Assembly: GCA_039621445.1 (NCBI GenBank)
Contig: CP154957.1
Span: 15,306,947-15,370,946, forward strand
Reading direction: 5' to 3'
DNA from: Euglena gracilis
Lineage: Eukaryota > Euglenida > Euglenophyceae > Euglenales
Length of the DNA: 64,000 nt
Below, one piece after another: positions 52,335 to 63,897 of the stretch (position 1 is its first letter; each line of letters begins with the position of its first letter). A model generated the notes under the pieces. The model was given only the letters and a program-made list of their open reading frames with translations, was not told the DNA's origin and did no database searches. A program made the position numbers and the translations under genes.

Positions 52335-53985
52335 TTTGGCCGAAATGGAAGAGACCAAGGGGGGGGGGCTCGCCAGGAGTAAGCTTCGCTCTTACCCATG
52401 AAGGGATAAGAGCTCAGCGAGGTGAGTCTTTTTGAGAAAAGAGCGGGTCGTATGGAACTGTCCGGCACGGCGGGGGGCAAGTCGAACAGTGCGAAAAGTG
52501 TACAAAATGGCCTAAAATGGCCCAAATTGACCAAAAAAAAAAACGGCCGTATCTCGGGCTAGGCGGTGAGCTGCGGGGAAACCAGAAAACCCAATAGATA
52601 GAGCGTTCCAAGGGCTTCAATTTAGTTCTCCGGACATTTCCTTTGATTTTGCATCATTTTCGAGAAATTTTGAAAACCTCGATTTTTTGACCCCCTCACC
52701 CCCCAAAAACGGCTAAATCGAACAGAAAAGTGTACAAAACGGCCATCCGGGCCGAACACGGCCATATCTCGGGCTAGGCGGGGAGTTGCGGGGAAAGCAA
52801 AATACCACCAGATGGGGCGTTCCAAGGGCTTCAAATTAGGTCTCCGGACATTTCCTTTGATTTGGCTTCATTTTGGAGACATTTTGAAGGTTGACATTCT
52901 TTGGCCAAAATGGCAAAGTCCAAAGGGGGGGGGCTTAAAAAGGGGGGCGGGCCGATCCTACCCAGTTTAGACCCCTTCGCGCGTGAATAAACCCAGGTGA
53001 TTCGGAAACTAGAAATCCAGTCGCTCGCGACTGAAGGAAAAAAAAAATCCGGGAACCGGGCCGGGATCATGGCGATATTCTGTCGGTTCCCGAGGTGGCC
53101 CCGACCCGGGGGGGGGAGGGGGGGTCGAGGTGGGGTTTCGACGGGTGTAAGCTTCGCTTTTACCCATAAAGCGAATAGAGCTCAGTGACCCCCCCTACCC
53201 CCCTAACCCCCCAACCCCCCACCCCCTAACCCCCCGCTCAAAAACAGTTTTTCCGGGTCCGGGAGGCCAAAAAAACATCATCTCCAGGCTTCTTTTCACC
53301 TGACCCCCCCCCTGGGTGAGGGGGTGGGTGGGTGGGTCCGGGTATACCTTTTCGGGCTCCATTGCCTTTAGCCTTTAAATTGCCTTTAACAGGCCCGATT
53401 TTGGGGGGGTCCCTCCCGGGGGTCCTGAGCCACCCTACAGGCAAAAAAAATTTTCGATCTTTTTTGACTTTTTTTGGCTGAAAACGGCAAGTCGAACAGT
53501 GGGAAAAGTGTACAAAATGGCCCAAAGTGGCAAAAAAAAAACGGCCGTATCTCGGGCTAGGCGGGGAGTTGCGGGGAAAACAAAAACCCAGTAGATAGAG
53601 CGTTCCAAGGGCTTCAAATCAGGTTTCCCCGAACTTTTCCTTTCATTTTGCATCATTTTCGAGAAATTTTGAAAAATTTGATTTTTTGACCCCCCACCCC
53701 CCGAAAACGGAAGTCGGACAGTGGGAAAAACGGCCGTATCTCGGGCTGGCGGGGAGTTGCGAGGAAATAAAATACCAGCAGATGGGGCGTTCCAAAGGCT
53801 TCAAATTAGGTCTCCGGACATTTCCTTTGATTTGGCTTCATTTTGGAGATATTTTGAAAATTGACATTTTTTGGCCGAAATGGCAGAGACCAAGGGGGGG
53901 GGGAGGGGGGGGGTCGATGGGGGGGTTTCGCCAGGAGTAAGCTTCGCCCTTACCCATGAAGGGATAAGAGCTCAGCGCCCGAACC
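52310..53985. repeat. Higher-order interleaved repeats
   Basis: Three modules alternate: (a) ACGGCCGTATCTCGGGCT to CATTTCCTTTGATTT, starting near 52543, 52758, 53541 and 53730; (b) GGAGATATTTTGAAAATTGA to ACCAAGG and a G-run, near 52310, 52870 and 53845; (c) TAAGCTTCGCTCTTACCCAT with a GCTCTTA/TAAGAGC stem, near 52380, 53150 and 53938. Order is a-b-c with parts missing. Not coding. Confidence 0.8.
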
Positions 53986-54604
53986 TCCCCCCAGAACCAA
54001 AATAACACACTCCCAAAGTTGGAATTTTTTTCCACATCAGAGAGCAAAGCATTGATTCGACGTTCAGGCATGCCGCTTGCAAAAAGGGGCTCATACCGCT
54101 CCTAATTCCGCGCCAAAATGGAGAATAACAAGAACCGTCTTTGATACCAAACCAACACCCCTAACCCCCCCCAACACCCGCACTAACCCCCCCACCCCCT
54201 AACCACCCCCTGACCCCCCTAGCCCCCCCCCAACCCCCCACCCATTCCCCACTTCGTGCCATATGTGCTGCCACATGAAATTTGTTGACCCCCCATATCT
54301 TGTCCCCCCCCGACCTTGTCCCATACTCGGGCTGGCGTAAGCTGGGGTATGGGACAGGATTCGGGCGGCTGAAAGGTGATGCACTATTTGCTTTCGGGGG
54401 TGCAAAAAATAGCCTTAAAATTGGGCAAAATGGGTCAGATTGAGCTGGCCAGGGCAAATTTTGAACCAAAAAGTCTGGTTTTTTCATCAGTGGCAGTTTT
54501 GGGGGGGGGGCATTTTTTTGGAGATTTGATTCTTTGCTACTGGGTTCGGGCCCAGCCCAGGGTTCGATATAAGCAGGGGGGGGGTGGTCCGGACCCCCCC
54601 TGCG

Positions 54605-54965
54605 GGCCAGGAGGGGTGGGGGGGGCGTGGGGGGCCCCCCCCTACCTAAACAGTGGCGCGGTCAGGGTGACCGATTTTCGGCCCGGCGCAAAGCACCGGG
54701 CCGAAATTTTTTGACCCCCCAAAACGACCAAAAGTGCCATTTTGGACACTTTTTGGGCAAAAATTGGCCAAAAATGCAAAAAAAATTTTGGCGCAAAGCG
54801 CCGGAGGAAAAAATTGACCCTTTTGGAGGGAGGTCAACTTTTACCCCCCGAGGGTTGGTCCGGACCCCCCTTGCAGGTGGGGGGGGGGGGTGGTCCGGAC
54901 CCCCCTGCGAGCCAGGGGGGGGGTGGTCCGGACCCCCCTGCGAGCCAGGGGGGGGGTGGGGGGAC
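54605..54965 (+). repeat. Dispersed repeat, copy 2 (partner 39000-39275)
   Basis: Same modules as copy 1, with an added short inverted pair CGGCCCGGCGC / GCACCGGGCCG at 54680-54705 and extra GGTCCGGACCCCCCTGCGA repeats at 54890-54950. Confidence 0.8.
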
Positions 54966-55194
54966 ACCCCCCACCTACACCATGTACGCCCTCCTTGTAT
55001 CGAACCCTACCAGAGGACCCTGGGGGGGGACCATCCAGCTGCTTTTTCCAGCCAGCCCAAGATTTCCAGCCTCTGCCCCCCCCCTCTAGGGACCTCAACT
55101 TACGCCCTGATTGCATTACGCCACGACCTGATGTCTGACATGAGCAAAACATATGGCAGATGGCCCCGCTTTTGCTGATTTGTGCCAGGTGCAT

Positions 55195-55975
55195 ACAATT
55201 GCTTACCGACCCCCCGGGGGGGGGGGAGGGGGTCACTCCACTTTTTTAAAACCATTCAGTCACTCATTTTCAAAAAACCAGCCAGTCACTACCCCCCCCC
55301 CCCCCCGGGGGGGGCGGCCACTCAGGAAAACGGCCACTTTCCAGCCACTTTAGGCCATTTTAGGCCCAAAAAAAGTTTTTCCGGCGCCTTCGGCGCCGGG
55401 GTCACTCAAGCCACTTTTGCCCACTCCTGGCCGACCCCCCCGGGGGGGGGGGGAGGGGGTCCGGGCCAAAAACCAGTCAGTCACTCTGAAAAAACCAGTC
55501 ACCCACCCCCAGGGGGGGGTCGGTCAGTGCTTAAGCAATTGCCTGGCAAGGTGCCAGGGCTCAGGGAGTTGGGCCGATGGTCGAAAATCATGCCATTGGG
55601 GGGGGTCTGCCCCCCCATCCGCCACAAAAAAAAATGCCACGTCTCATTGGGAGCGATGAACAGCTTCCCCATCCCACCCAGCGTGTACCCTGCCCCAACC
55701 ATGCAATCATTTACCAACCCCCAGGGCTCACTCCACCAGGTCACCCGGGGGGTCAATCAAAACCAGTCAGCCACTTTTTTCGGAAACCATTCAATCACTA
55801 CCCCTCCCCGGGGGGGTTTCGGCAACTTTGAAATACAAAAAGAAACTTGACCAAAACATCAAAAAAACAAAAAAATATCCGGTGCCTTTGGCGCCGGGTC
55901 AATTTAGTGGTATTTTGCCAACCCCCCCCCCCAGGGGGAGAGGGTCCGGGCCAAAAACCAGTCAATCACTCTGAA
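55195..55975. repeat. C-run/G-run stems with CAGTCACT motifs
   Basis: Repeated blocks of C-run then G-run (55210, 55295, 55435, 55505, 55800, 55920), each near AACCAGTCAGTCACT-like sequence. The inverse motif GAGTGACTGACTGG appears at 45547 and again at 61491-61525. Non-coding. Confidence 0.7.
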
Positions 55976-56075
55976 AAATCCCTACGTGGGTGTCGGCCAG
56001 CGAACCAAACATTCTGCAGCTGCCACTACTTTTGCGGCACCGCGGCGCTCTGAGCCAGCCCCTCCGAGCACAGAG

Positions 56076-56076
<1 letters not shown>

Positions 56077-56166
<90 letters not shown>
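56077..56166. repeat. (CA)n microsatellite, about 45 units
   Basis: Uninterrupted alternating CA for about 90 bp, followed by a C-run/G-run stem (56185-56212). Confidence 0.95.
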
Positions 56167-56170
<4 letters not shown>

Positions 56171-57178
56171 AGTTGCTGGCTGGACCCCCCCCCCCCCGGG
56201 GGGCCCCGGGGGTCGACTGAAATAAAGTCGGGTCCAGCCCTCCCGCATCCATCCCTGGCCCGGCCGGAGGCTGGGCCAACCGGCCGAAGGCCGGGCCTGC
56301 CGGCCGCAGGCTGGCCAGCCAACTGGGCTGCCCAGCTCACCTATCCCTGCGTTTTTCCCCCTCATGTGTTAGAAAATTTTGTTTTTCACCGACCCAGCCT
56401 AGCCCAGCCCCCTCCCCCCACCCCCCGGGGGGGGGTCCAACCAGCAGCTCAAATCCAGCCAGCAGCCTTTTTGCCAGCCGGAGGCTGGACCCCCCCGGGG
56501 GTGCTTAAGAAATTCCCTGCCCTGGGGTCCTTCAGAAATCCCCTACCTCAAATTGTGGATGACACGAATGACAGAAGAATGTAGAAACAATGTGGATTTT
56601 GGATGCATATTTGGATGAACAAGTTCTTGGGGATATGGGCACAAGCAGAGTCATCAATTTCTGTATGTGCACACTGGGAACTTCGAGACCCGCATATCGC
56701 CTGCCCGGCCTTTGGACCGCCAGGGGTCTGGCGCCAGGGGTTTTTTAGTTGTGGACGCACAGGGGGGAGATGGGGTGGGTGGGTCCGGCTGAGCCACTCC
56801 CCACCCCCCCGGAGGGGTCCCCCCGGAGGGGGTGGGATATCTTTTTCAACGCTGCAGGCGCCGAAAAGTGCTATTTTAGTACTTTTCGCAATTTTTTGTC
56901 CATTTCTTTTGTGGGTCCCCCGGAACCCCCCCCCCCCCCCCCCGGGGACCCCCCCTAGGGCGTGGGTGGGTTGGGGGGACCCCCCTCGCCCCCGGTCTTA
57001 AAAAAACCCCCGCCTGGCGCAATTTCCGAGATCCGGCCCCTTTGGGGGTCACCCCCCGGGGACCACCCGGGGGGGGGCAAATCCTCTTGTGGGGGTCTGT
57101 TTGGCGGGCGTTATCTTTTTTCCTCCCAGGGGGTACATGATGGGGGGGGGGTACATAATGGGGGGGGATGGTAGCTTG

Positions 57179-58705
57179 ACTTTCACTCATCGGCCCAACT
57201 CCCTGAGCCCCGGCACTTGGCGCCAGTCAGCATCCAACCATTGCTTTATCTTCACCACCTGGCCATTCTCTGTCAAATTGTTTTCGCCCTGGATTTCAAT
57301 TTCTCTTCTGATGTGCAATGCAAACCAGAACAACATCCCATTGAATGCATAGAACATTGCACAGCATACATTGGGCGGCAGGCTTTCACTTTCTGTTGGC
57401 AAGTCCACCGGCTCCTGCCTCAAGTGGGCAAGCTCTCGCAGTTCAATTTCCTGGGAACGATGGGCAGATCAACACAGATCGTTCTGTAGAATCCCGGGGG
57501 GGGGGGGCAAACCAAGTAACCAAGTAAGCCTTCCCTGGTTAAATGTCCCTCCAGACGGTGATCAAAAGACAGGAAGCTGATGGGAAAAATCGTTCTGGAA
57601 AATTCAGCACAAAATTTTGTCCAGTGGTTGCCCTACCAATTCGTCCGGATTTTTCCTGGCAAATTCAAAAAAAATCCAATTTCCTCCAGTCTATGATTAT
57701 TCTTCGGTGCTTTGCGCCGATTCTTGAGGATTACTGGGTATTCTTGTTCCAAATCACCTATTCAGGATCACCTCGGTATTGATCATGGAATATGTTTTTT
57801 TGCTTTATTTTGCAGTTTGGAATTAAAATTTACCAAAATTTGCCTTTTTGGGATTTGTGAAAACCTCAGCATTCAGTTTCAAAACTCTTGTCTTCCCTGA
57901 AAATTGGGTTCACAACATTTTTCCGTCCAAATATTTCCCAGCCATTTCAAATGGGCATTCCCGACATTTTAAAGATTTGTCCAATGTCCCAAAGCACCTT
58001 TCCCAGCGGCAATTGTTCCCAGATCCCTCCAAAATGCAAGCAAGAGCTAATAATAATTTGAAGTGCCTGTCAAAAACTTGAATAATTTTTGGCTATTTCA
58101 GCATTATTAGGGGAATTTACAGTAAAAACAGCGGCGCCTCTGAAACAGTGAGTTGACGGGGTATTTGACACTATTTGGACAAAATTGTTGAAACTTTTGG
58201 ATGAGGTAATTGAAAAGTGAAAAAAAAACATTTGGACAAAGAGGTCGAAAGTCAGAAATAAAACAAGCACATGAACTGAGCAAGTCCTCAAATCTTGTGT
58301 TGTGTTCAAAATGTAATCCCACGCCTTTGATGCTTCACTTTGTTCGATGCTAGGTCAGTTTGGTTCATCAGAACCAAACCGACTCAAACCGTCCAATTTT
58401 GATGATAATCACGCCATTCCTTCTCCAAATAAAAAAATGCACATGCGGTTCCAACAGGCCTTGTCCCATACTTGGTCTGGCGTCAGCTGGGGTGTGGGAC
58501 AAAGTCCGGGGGGGGGGGGGCGTAAGAGTGGCGGGCAAGGTCAAAATCCAAACTTAGGCAACCTTGAAAACGCAGGCAGATTTTGCTTGGTCACCAGCCA
58601 GGATTTTTCTGAGTCATGGCCAGCACCCCCCCAGGACCCCCCAAGGACCAGCACAGGTTCTGGGCGGTGGAAGTGGCCATGGGGTCGTCAACAGGGGTCC
58701 CCCTC
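57179..58705 (+). repeat. Long duplicated segment, copy 2
   Basis: Shorter version of 45845-48215, lacking its two insertions. The blocks keep order and orientation. Confidence 0.88.
57187..57423 (-). CDS. 78-residue ORF conserved between duplicated segments (copy 2)
   Basis: Equivalent of the ORF at 45853-46086, starting with a different N-terminus (MRQEPVDLPTESES). Shares the aromatic stretch and the polar tail ending VPGLRELGR. An inverse fragment of the same tail sequence lies near 55545-55580. Confidence 0.3.
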   Translation of the reverse strand: MRQEPVDLPTESESLPPNVCCAMFYAFNGMLFWFALHIRREIEIQGENNLTENGQVVKIKQWLDADWRQVPGLRELGR

Positions 58706-59584
58706 CACTCCGCATCCTGGGCCCTCATTGGACTGCCGTTTGTTAAAATTTGGGCCTCGCCAGAAGGCCAAAGGTATAAAAATTGGACAATATGGCCAAA
58801 AGAAAATGCCTTTTTTTTCAAATGCATGAAGGAAGTACATAACTTAAGGATAATGCTTGCCTTTGAACCAAAAAAAAAAAGTTCCAGTGGAGTTCACCCA
58901 AACTGCCCAAAAGTTTTGGGGGTAGTTTCAATAACTTCCTCCAAAAATTTCAATTGCTTTTTTTGTCCAAAAGTGTTAAAGAGGGTTTATCTTAAGCCAC
59001 CTTACACGTTTTTTAGACTTTTGAAAGAAGAAGCCAGGTTGGAGCGTCTGGACCCCCCTAGGGTGCGCCATTCTCCAAAAGTTTCAATAACTTTGTCCTA
59101 ATGTTTCAATGCCTCTCCCGCTGTAGATTCATAACAGCAGCACTTGCCTTGAGTTTTGTATAAATATGGTTCGTGGAATTCAGAATGAGGGTTCACTCAT
59201 CCTTTCAGGAACGGACTGGAGTCGATATCGCGCGACTTATGGCACACAACACTGCTCTGATTTGTGTGGTGTGATATTTCCAACCAATGCACCATTTACA
59301 TGTGGTCCATGGCACCTCGTCCATAAATCCAAAATCTCACTTTTTGCATGGTGCCAAAGACGAATTCCAAGGTAAAGACAAAAATAAACTCGGGCTAAAA
59401 CAACACTTGCATACGCGATGGTTCACCACTCTATTAGGTTTTTCATTGCAAAAATGAGCCTAAAGTAAGAGTAAAGTAAAAGCAAAAGTAAAGTAAGGTA
59501 AAGTAAAGTAAGAGCAAAATGAAATATCATATGCAACTCCTCCATTCATTGCCCCCCCTCCTGGGTCGTTGTCCCTGAGTGTTG
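58706..59584. other. No gene recognised
   Basis: Non-coding sequence ending in an AAAGTA-type simple repeat (about 59457-59516: AAGTAAGAGTAAAGTAAAAG and similar). Confidence 0.5.
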
Positions 59585-60076
59585 CAGGGGGGGGGATGCG
59601 CTGGGGGGCCCTCGGAAAAAAATGCGCAAAAAAATGCACAAAAAATGCGCTGAGTTTGTGACACTCCCAAGGGAAAAAGCACTTTAAATTAAACCAAAAT
59701 TAAAGCAAAATCACCAAAAAGAGCTGAAATGAAGGCATTTTGGCCAAAAAGGTGCGAACATGGGTTCGTTGATTACAGAAAATTGGTCAGTTGAACGTGG
59801 GCGAAATTCGGTGAGCATGTGATTTGGGTGGAAAATGAGCAAAAATGGCAAAATGTGCAAAAATGGGCAAAAAAGGCGCAAAAATTGAAAATGTGCAAAA
59901 TTGGGCAAAAAAATGCGCAAAAATGCGCAAAAAAAATGGACAATGTGCAAAAATGGGGGGAAATTGCAAAAAATGCACAAAAATGCACAAAAATGCGCAT
60001 TTTTGAAAAATTGACAAAAATGCGCTAATAAAATGCGAAAAAATGCGGAAAAAATGCGAAACACATTCCCCCCCTG
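59585..60076. mobile_element. FB2: A-rich TIR element with target-site duplication
   Basis: Starts CAGGGGGGGGGATGCGC and ends ACATTCCCCCCCTG. GTGTTG occurs directly before (59579-59584) and after (60077-60082), a 6-bp duplication. The interior is an AAAAATGCGC array as in FB1, preceded by CCCTCGGAAAAAAATGCGC, a subterminal block shared by all FB copies. Confidence 0.8.
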
Positions 60077-61490
60077 GTGTTGTCACACCTTATGTTTTCA
60101 TGGCGGAGAATTTCCTCAAAATGTGAGGTTTCTTAATGGTGTTGAAAAGACTTTTGAGCACTTTTAACCCATTTTCTCGGATGTATTTTTCAAAACTTTG
60201 ATTTTTTTCGACTTTATTTATTCATGCAGCTGCATGTTAATCAATGTTTCTTCTTGCACGTGAATGAAGAAATTCTGGTTAATAGATTTTCCCGCAAGCT
60301 AGTGAGGATTTTTCTCTAGCTGAGATGTGTGACAGTTGTTAGTGCCAACTCGATTTGGGCCATTGGCCGGGGTTTGTAAAACTGTGCTTGGTTGCTTTGT
60401 GGATGAACTAGAAGAAATTCAGGAAATTTGGTGGAATAGATTTTTGAGTTTTGCACTGTGGAATGATTCCCTGTGGTTGGGTTGACCGACTCCATCCCCA
60501 TCCCCATCCCAAACGTGTCCCGTTTCTTCTGCACATCGATTTTCAGGTCAAAAATTCTGGTGGACCCTTGCTCTTGGCAGTGCCCAAATAATATGGCTGG
60601 AGGGTAAGCCAAATAAGGTTCCAGTAACTTGCCTCCCCTTTGTTTAAGGCAAAGGCCTTTTACGGCACGAAGAAGAAGTAGGGGGGAAAGATGGTTCCAG
60701 TAACTAGGTTATTTGGAGGGATTTACAGCCCTGCCCCTGATGCCTTGCCAGATTGTTTGGGGGGTGGGGTTACAGGAAAGCCTGGTGGGGGTCGAGGTTT
60801 CCCGTACAGCCCTGGGGGATGCATAAGACACACTAAATGACGAATTTCATCAGCACTCCTATCACCTTGAAGAGAGATGCACAAGCAAGACGGTGAGGTA
60901 AGGTAATGGTGCCGGGTGTGCACTATTGGGGGCAGGCTTTAGTCCAAGGTTTTGCAGTGCCCTCCTCCCTGGAGGGTGCTGGACTGCAGCCAATCCAAAT
61001 CTGGCTAGTGGAAATCCTAGTGGACCCCGGTCCGCTGGCAGGGCTTGGCAGTGAAAACTGGCACTGTCCTCCTAAGATGAGGGATGGTCCAAGGCACCCT
61101 CTTCCATAAACCTGGCTAACTTTTGCAGGTGTGCAAATTTGTAAATCATAATTTTTTTCAACATTTGCAATGCAAGTTTTTTCGGCTGTCCATTACGTGC
61201 AAGTACCATCAAGAGCTCAGCACCATTCAAAACCTTGTCCCCCAACCCCCCTAATTTCGGAAAGCGGGGGTGGGGGACCCCTCCGTCTGCCGGGGCAAAA
61301 AAAAATCTTCCGGCCCTTCGCGCCGGGTGTATTTTAGGACCCTCTTGAGGCTCAACATGAAATTTTGCACCCATGTGCACACGGACAGGACCGGCGTCCG
61401 GGACGCCGGGTTCACGACAGAACCGGTGTCCCCCACCCCTTTTTTGATGTAGAAGTAGGTGGAAAGCAGGGGTCCCGACCACACCATTGC

Positions 61491-61525
61491 TGACTGACTG
61501 ACTGACATTGGTGACTGACTGACTG
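61491..61525. repeat. (TGAC)n short tandem repeat
   Basis: TGACTGACTGACTGAC, then ATTGG, then TGACTGACTGAC. Repeated in the next 2,010-bp unit at 63501-63535. Confidence 0.9.
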
Positions 61526-61887
61526 GTTTTTTTGCTCCAGACCACCCAAGGGGGTGGGTCGGCCAGGAATGGCCGAAAGTGGCCACCCAAGGCGCCGGAT
61601 AATTTTCTTTCGCACTTTGACCAAAATACATTGACTTTAGGCCATTTTGCCCCAAATGGCCAAAGTGACCGGTAGGAAGTGGGTGACTGGGTTTCAAAAA
61701 GTGATTGATTAGTTTTTTTGAAAGTGGAAAGTGACCCCCCTCCCCCCCCAGGGGGTCAGTAAGCAATGGCGTGAGGACGTTTCCTTAAAATCCTCATCAT
61801 TTTTGAAATTTTTTTAAAAAAAGTTAATTTTTTGACCCTTAAAAAGGGTCAAAACAGCTAAGATGCGAGTCTGCCGCGCTGTTTTGG

Positions 61888-62086
61888 CAGGGGGGGGTGC
61901 GCTGGGCGGCCCTCGGAAAAAAATGCGCAAAAATGCGCAAAAAAATGGACAATGTGCAAAAATGGGGGGGAAATTGCAAAAAATGCACAAAAATTGCACA
62001 AAAATGCGCATTTTTGAAAAATTGACAAAAATGCGCTATAAAATGCGAAAAAATGCGAAAAAATGCGAAACACATTCCCCCCCCTG
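61888..62086. mobile_element. FB3: hybrid FB element at duplication junction
   Basis: The left half equals the FB beginning at 63898; the right half equals the right end of FB2. The flank on the right (GTGTTG) is that of FB2, while the left flank (GCTGTTTTGG) is not, so no duplication is present. It fits a recombination product. Confidence 0.75.
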
Positions 62087-63897
62087 GTGTTGTCACACCT
62101 TATGTTTTCATGGCGGAGAATTTCCTCAAAATGTGAGGTTTCTTAATGGTGTTGAAAAGACTTTTGAGCACTTTTAACCCATTTTCTCGGATGTATTTTT
62201 CAAAACTTTGATTTTTTTCGACTTTATTTATTCATGCAGCTGCATGTTAATCAATGTTTCTTCTTGCACGTGAATGAAGAAATTCTGGTTAATAGATTTT
62301 CCCGCAAGCTAGTGAGGATTTTTCTCTAGCTGAGATGTGTGACAGTTGTTAGTGCCAACTCGATTTGGGCCATTGGCTGGGGTTTGTAAAACTGTGCTTG
62401 GTTGCTTTGTGGATGAACTAGAAGAAATTCAGGAAATTTGGTGGAATAGATTTTTGAGTTTTGCACTGTGGAATGATTCCCTGTGGTTGGGTTGACCGAC
62501 TCCATCCCCATCCCCATCCCAAACGTGTCCCGTTTCTTCTGCACATCGATTTTCAGGTCAAAAATTCTGGTGGACCCTTGCTCTTGGCAGTGCCCAAATA
62601 ATATGGCTGGAGGGTAAGCCAAAGAAGGTTCCAGTAACCTGCCTCCCCTTTGTTTAAGGCAAAGGCCTTTTACGGCACGAAGAAGAAGTAGGGGGGAAAG
62701 ATGGTTCCAGTAACTAGGTTATTTGGAGGGATTTACAGCCCTGCCCCTGATGCCTTGCCAGATTGTTTGGGGGGTGGGGTTACAGGAAAGCCTGGTGGGG
62801 GTCGAGGTTTCCCGTACAGCCCTGGGGGATGCATAAGACACACTAAATGACGAATTTCATCAGCACTCCTATCACCTTGAAGAGAGATGCACAAGCAAGA
62901 CGGTGAGGTAAGGTAATGGTGCCGGGTGTGCACTATTGGGGGCAGGCTTTAGTCCAAGGTTTTGCAGTGCCCTCCTCCCTGGAGGGTGCTGGACTGCAGC
63001 CAATCCAAATCTGGCTAGTGGAAATCCTAGTGGACCCCGGTCCGCTGGCAGGGCTTGGCAGTGAAAACTGGCACTGTCCTCCTAAGATGAGGGATGGTCC
63101 AAGGCACCCTCTTCCATAAACCTGGCTAACTTTTGCAGGTGTGCAAATTTGTAAATCATAATTTTTTTCAACATTTGCAATGCAAGTTTTTTCGGCTGTC
63201 CATTACGTGCAAGTACCATCAAGAGCTCAGCACCATTCAAAACCTTGTCCCCCAACCCCCCTAATTTCGGAAAGCGGGGGTGGGGGACCCCTCCGTCTGC
63301 CGGGGCAAAAAAAAATCTTCCGGCCCTTCGCGCCGGGTGTATTTTAGGACCCTCTTGAGGCTCAACATGAAATTTTGCACCCATGTGCACACGGACAGGA
63401 CCGGCGTCCGGGACGCCGGGTTCACGACAGAACCGGTGTCCCCCACCCCTTTTTTGATGTAGAAGTAGGTGGAAAGCAGGGGTCCCGACCACACCATTGC
63501 TGACTGACTGACTGACATTGGTGACTGACTGACTGGTTTTTTTGCTCCAGACCACCCAAGGGGGTGGGTCGGCCAGGAATGGCCGAAAGTGGCCACCCAA
63601 GGCGCCGGATAATTTTCTTTCGCACTTTGACCAAAATACATTGACTTTAGGCCATTTTGCCCCAAGTGGCCAAAGTGACCGGTAGGAAGTGGGTGACTGG
63701 GTTTCAAAAAGTGATTGATTAGTTTTTTTGAAAGTGGAAAGTGACCCCCCTCCCCCCCCAGGGGGTCAGTAAGCAATGGCGTGAGGACGTTTCCTTAAAA
63801 TCCTCATCATTTTTGAAATTTTTTTAAAAAAAGTTAATTTTTTGACCCTTAAAAAGGGTCAAAACAGCTAAGATGCGAGTCTGCCGCGCTGTTTTGG

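Noticed and set aside
55982-56365. ORFs with poly-Val/Cys or poly-Thr/His
   Set aside because: They are translations of the (CA)n microsatellite.
59166-59375. 69-residue plus ORF after the duplicated segment
   Set aside because: No splice context, no repeat copy and no recognisable motif; not enough to support a gene.
61072-61766. Two overlapping 170-residue minus ORFs in the 2,010-bp unit
   Set aside because: Both are open only because the repeat is short of stops; they show no motif, and their presence in both units reflects the recent duplication, not conservation.
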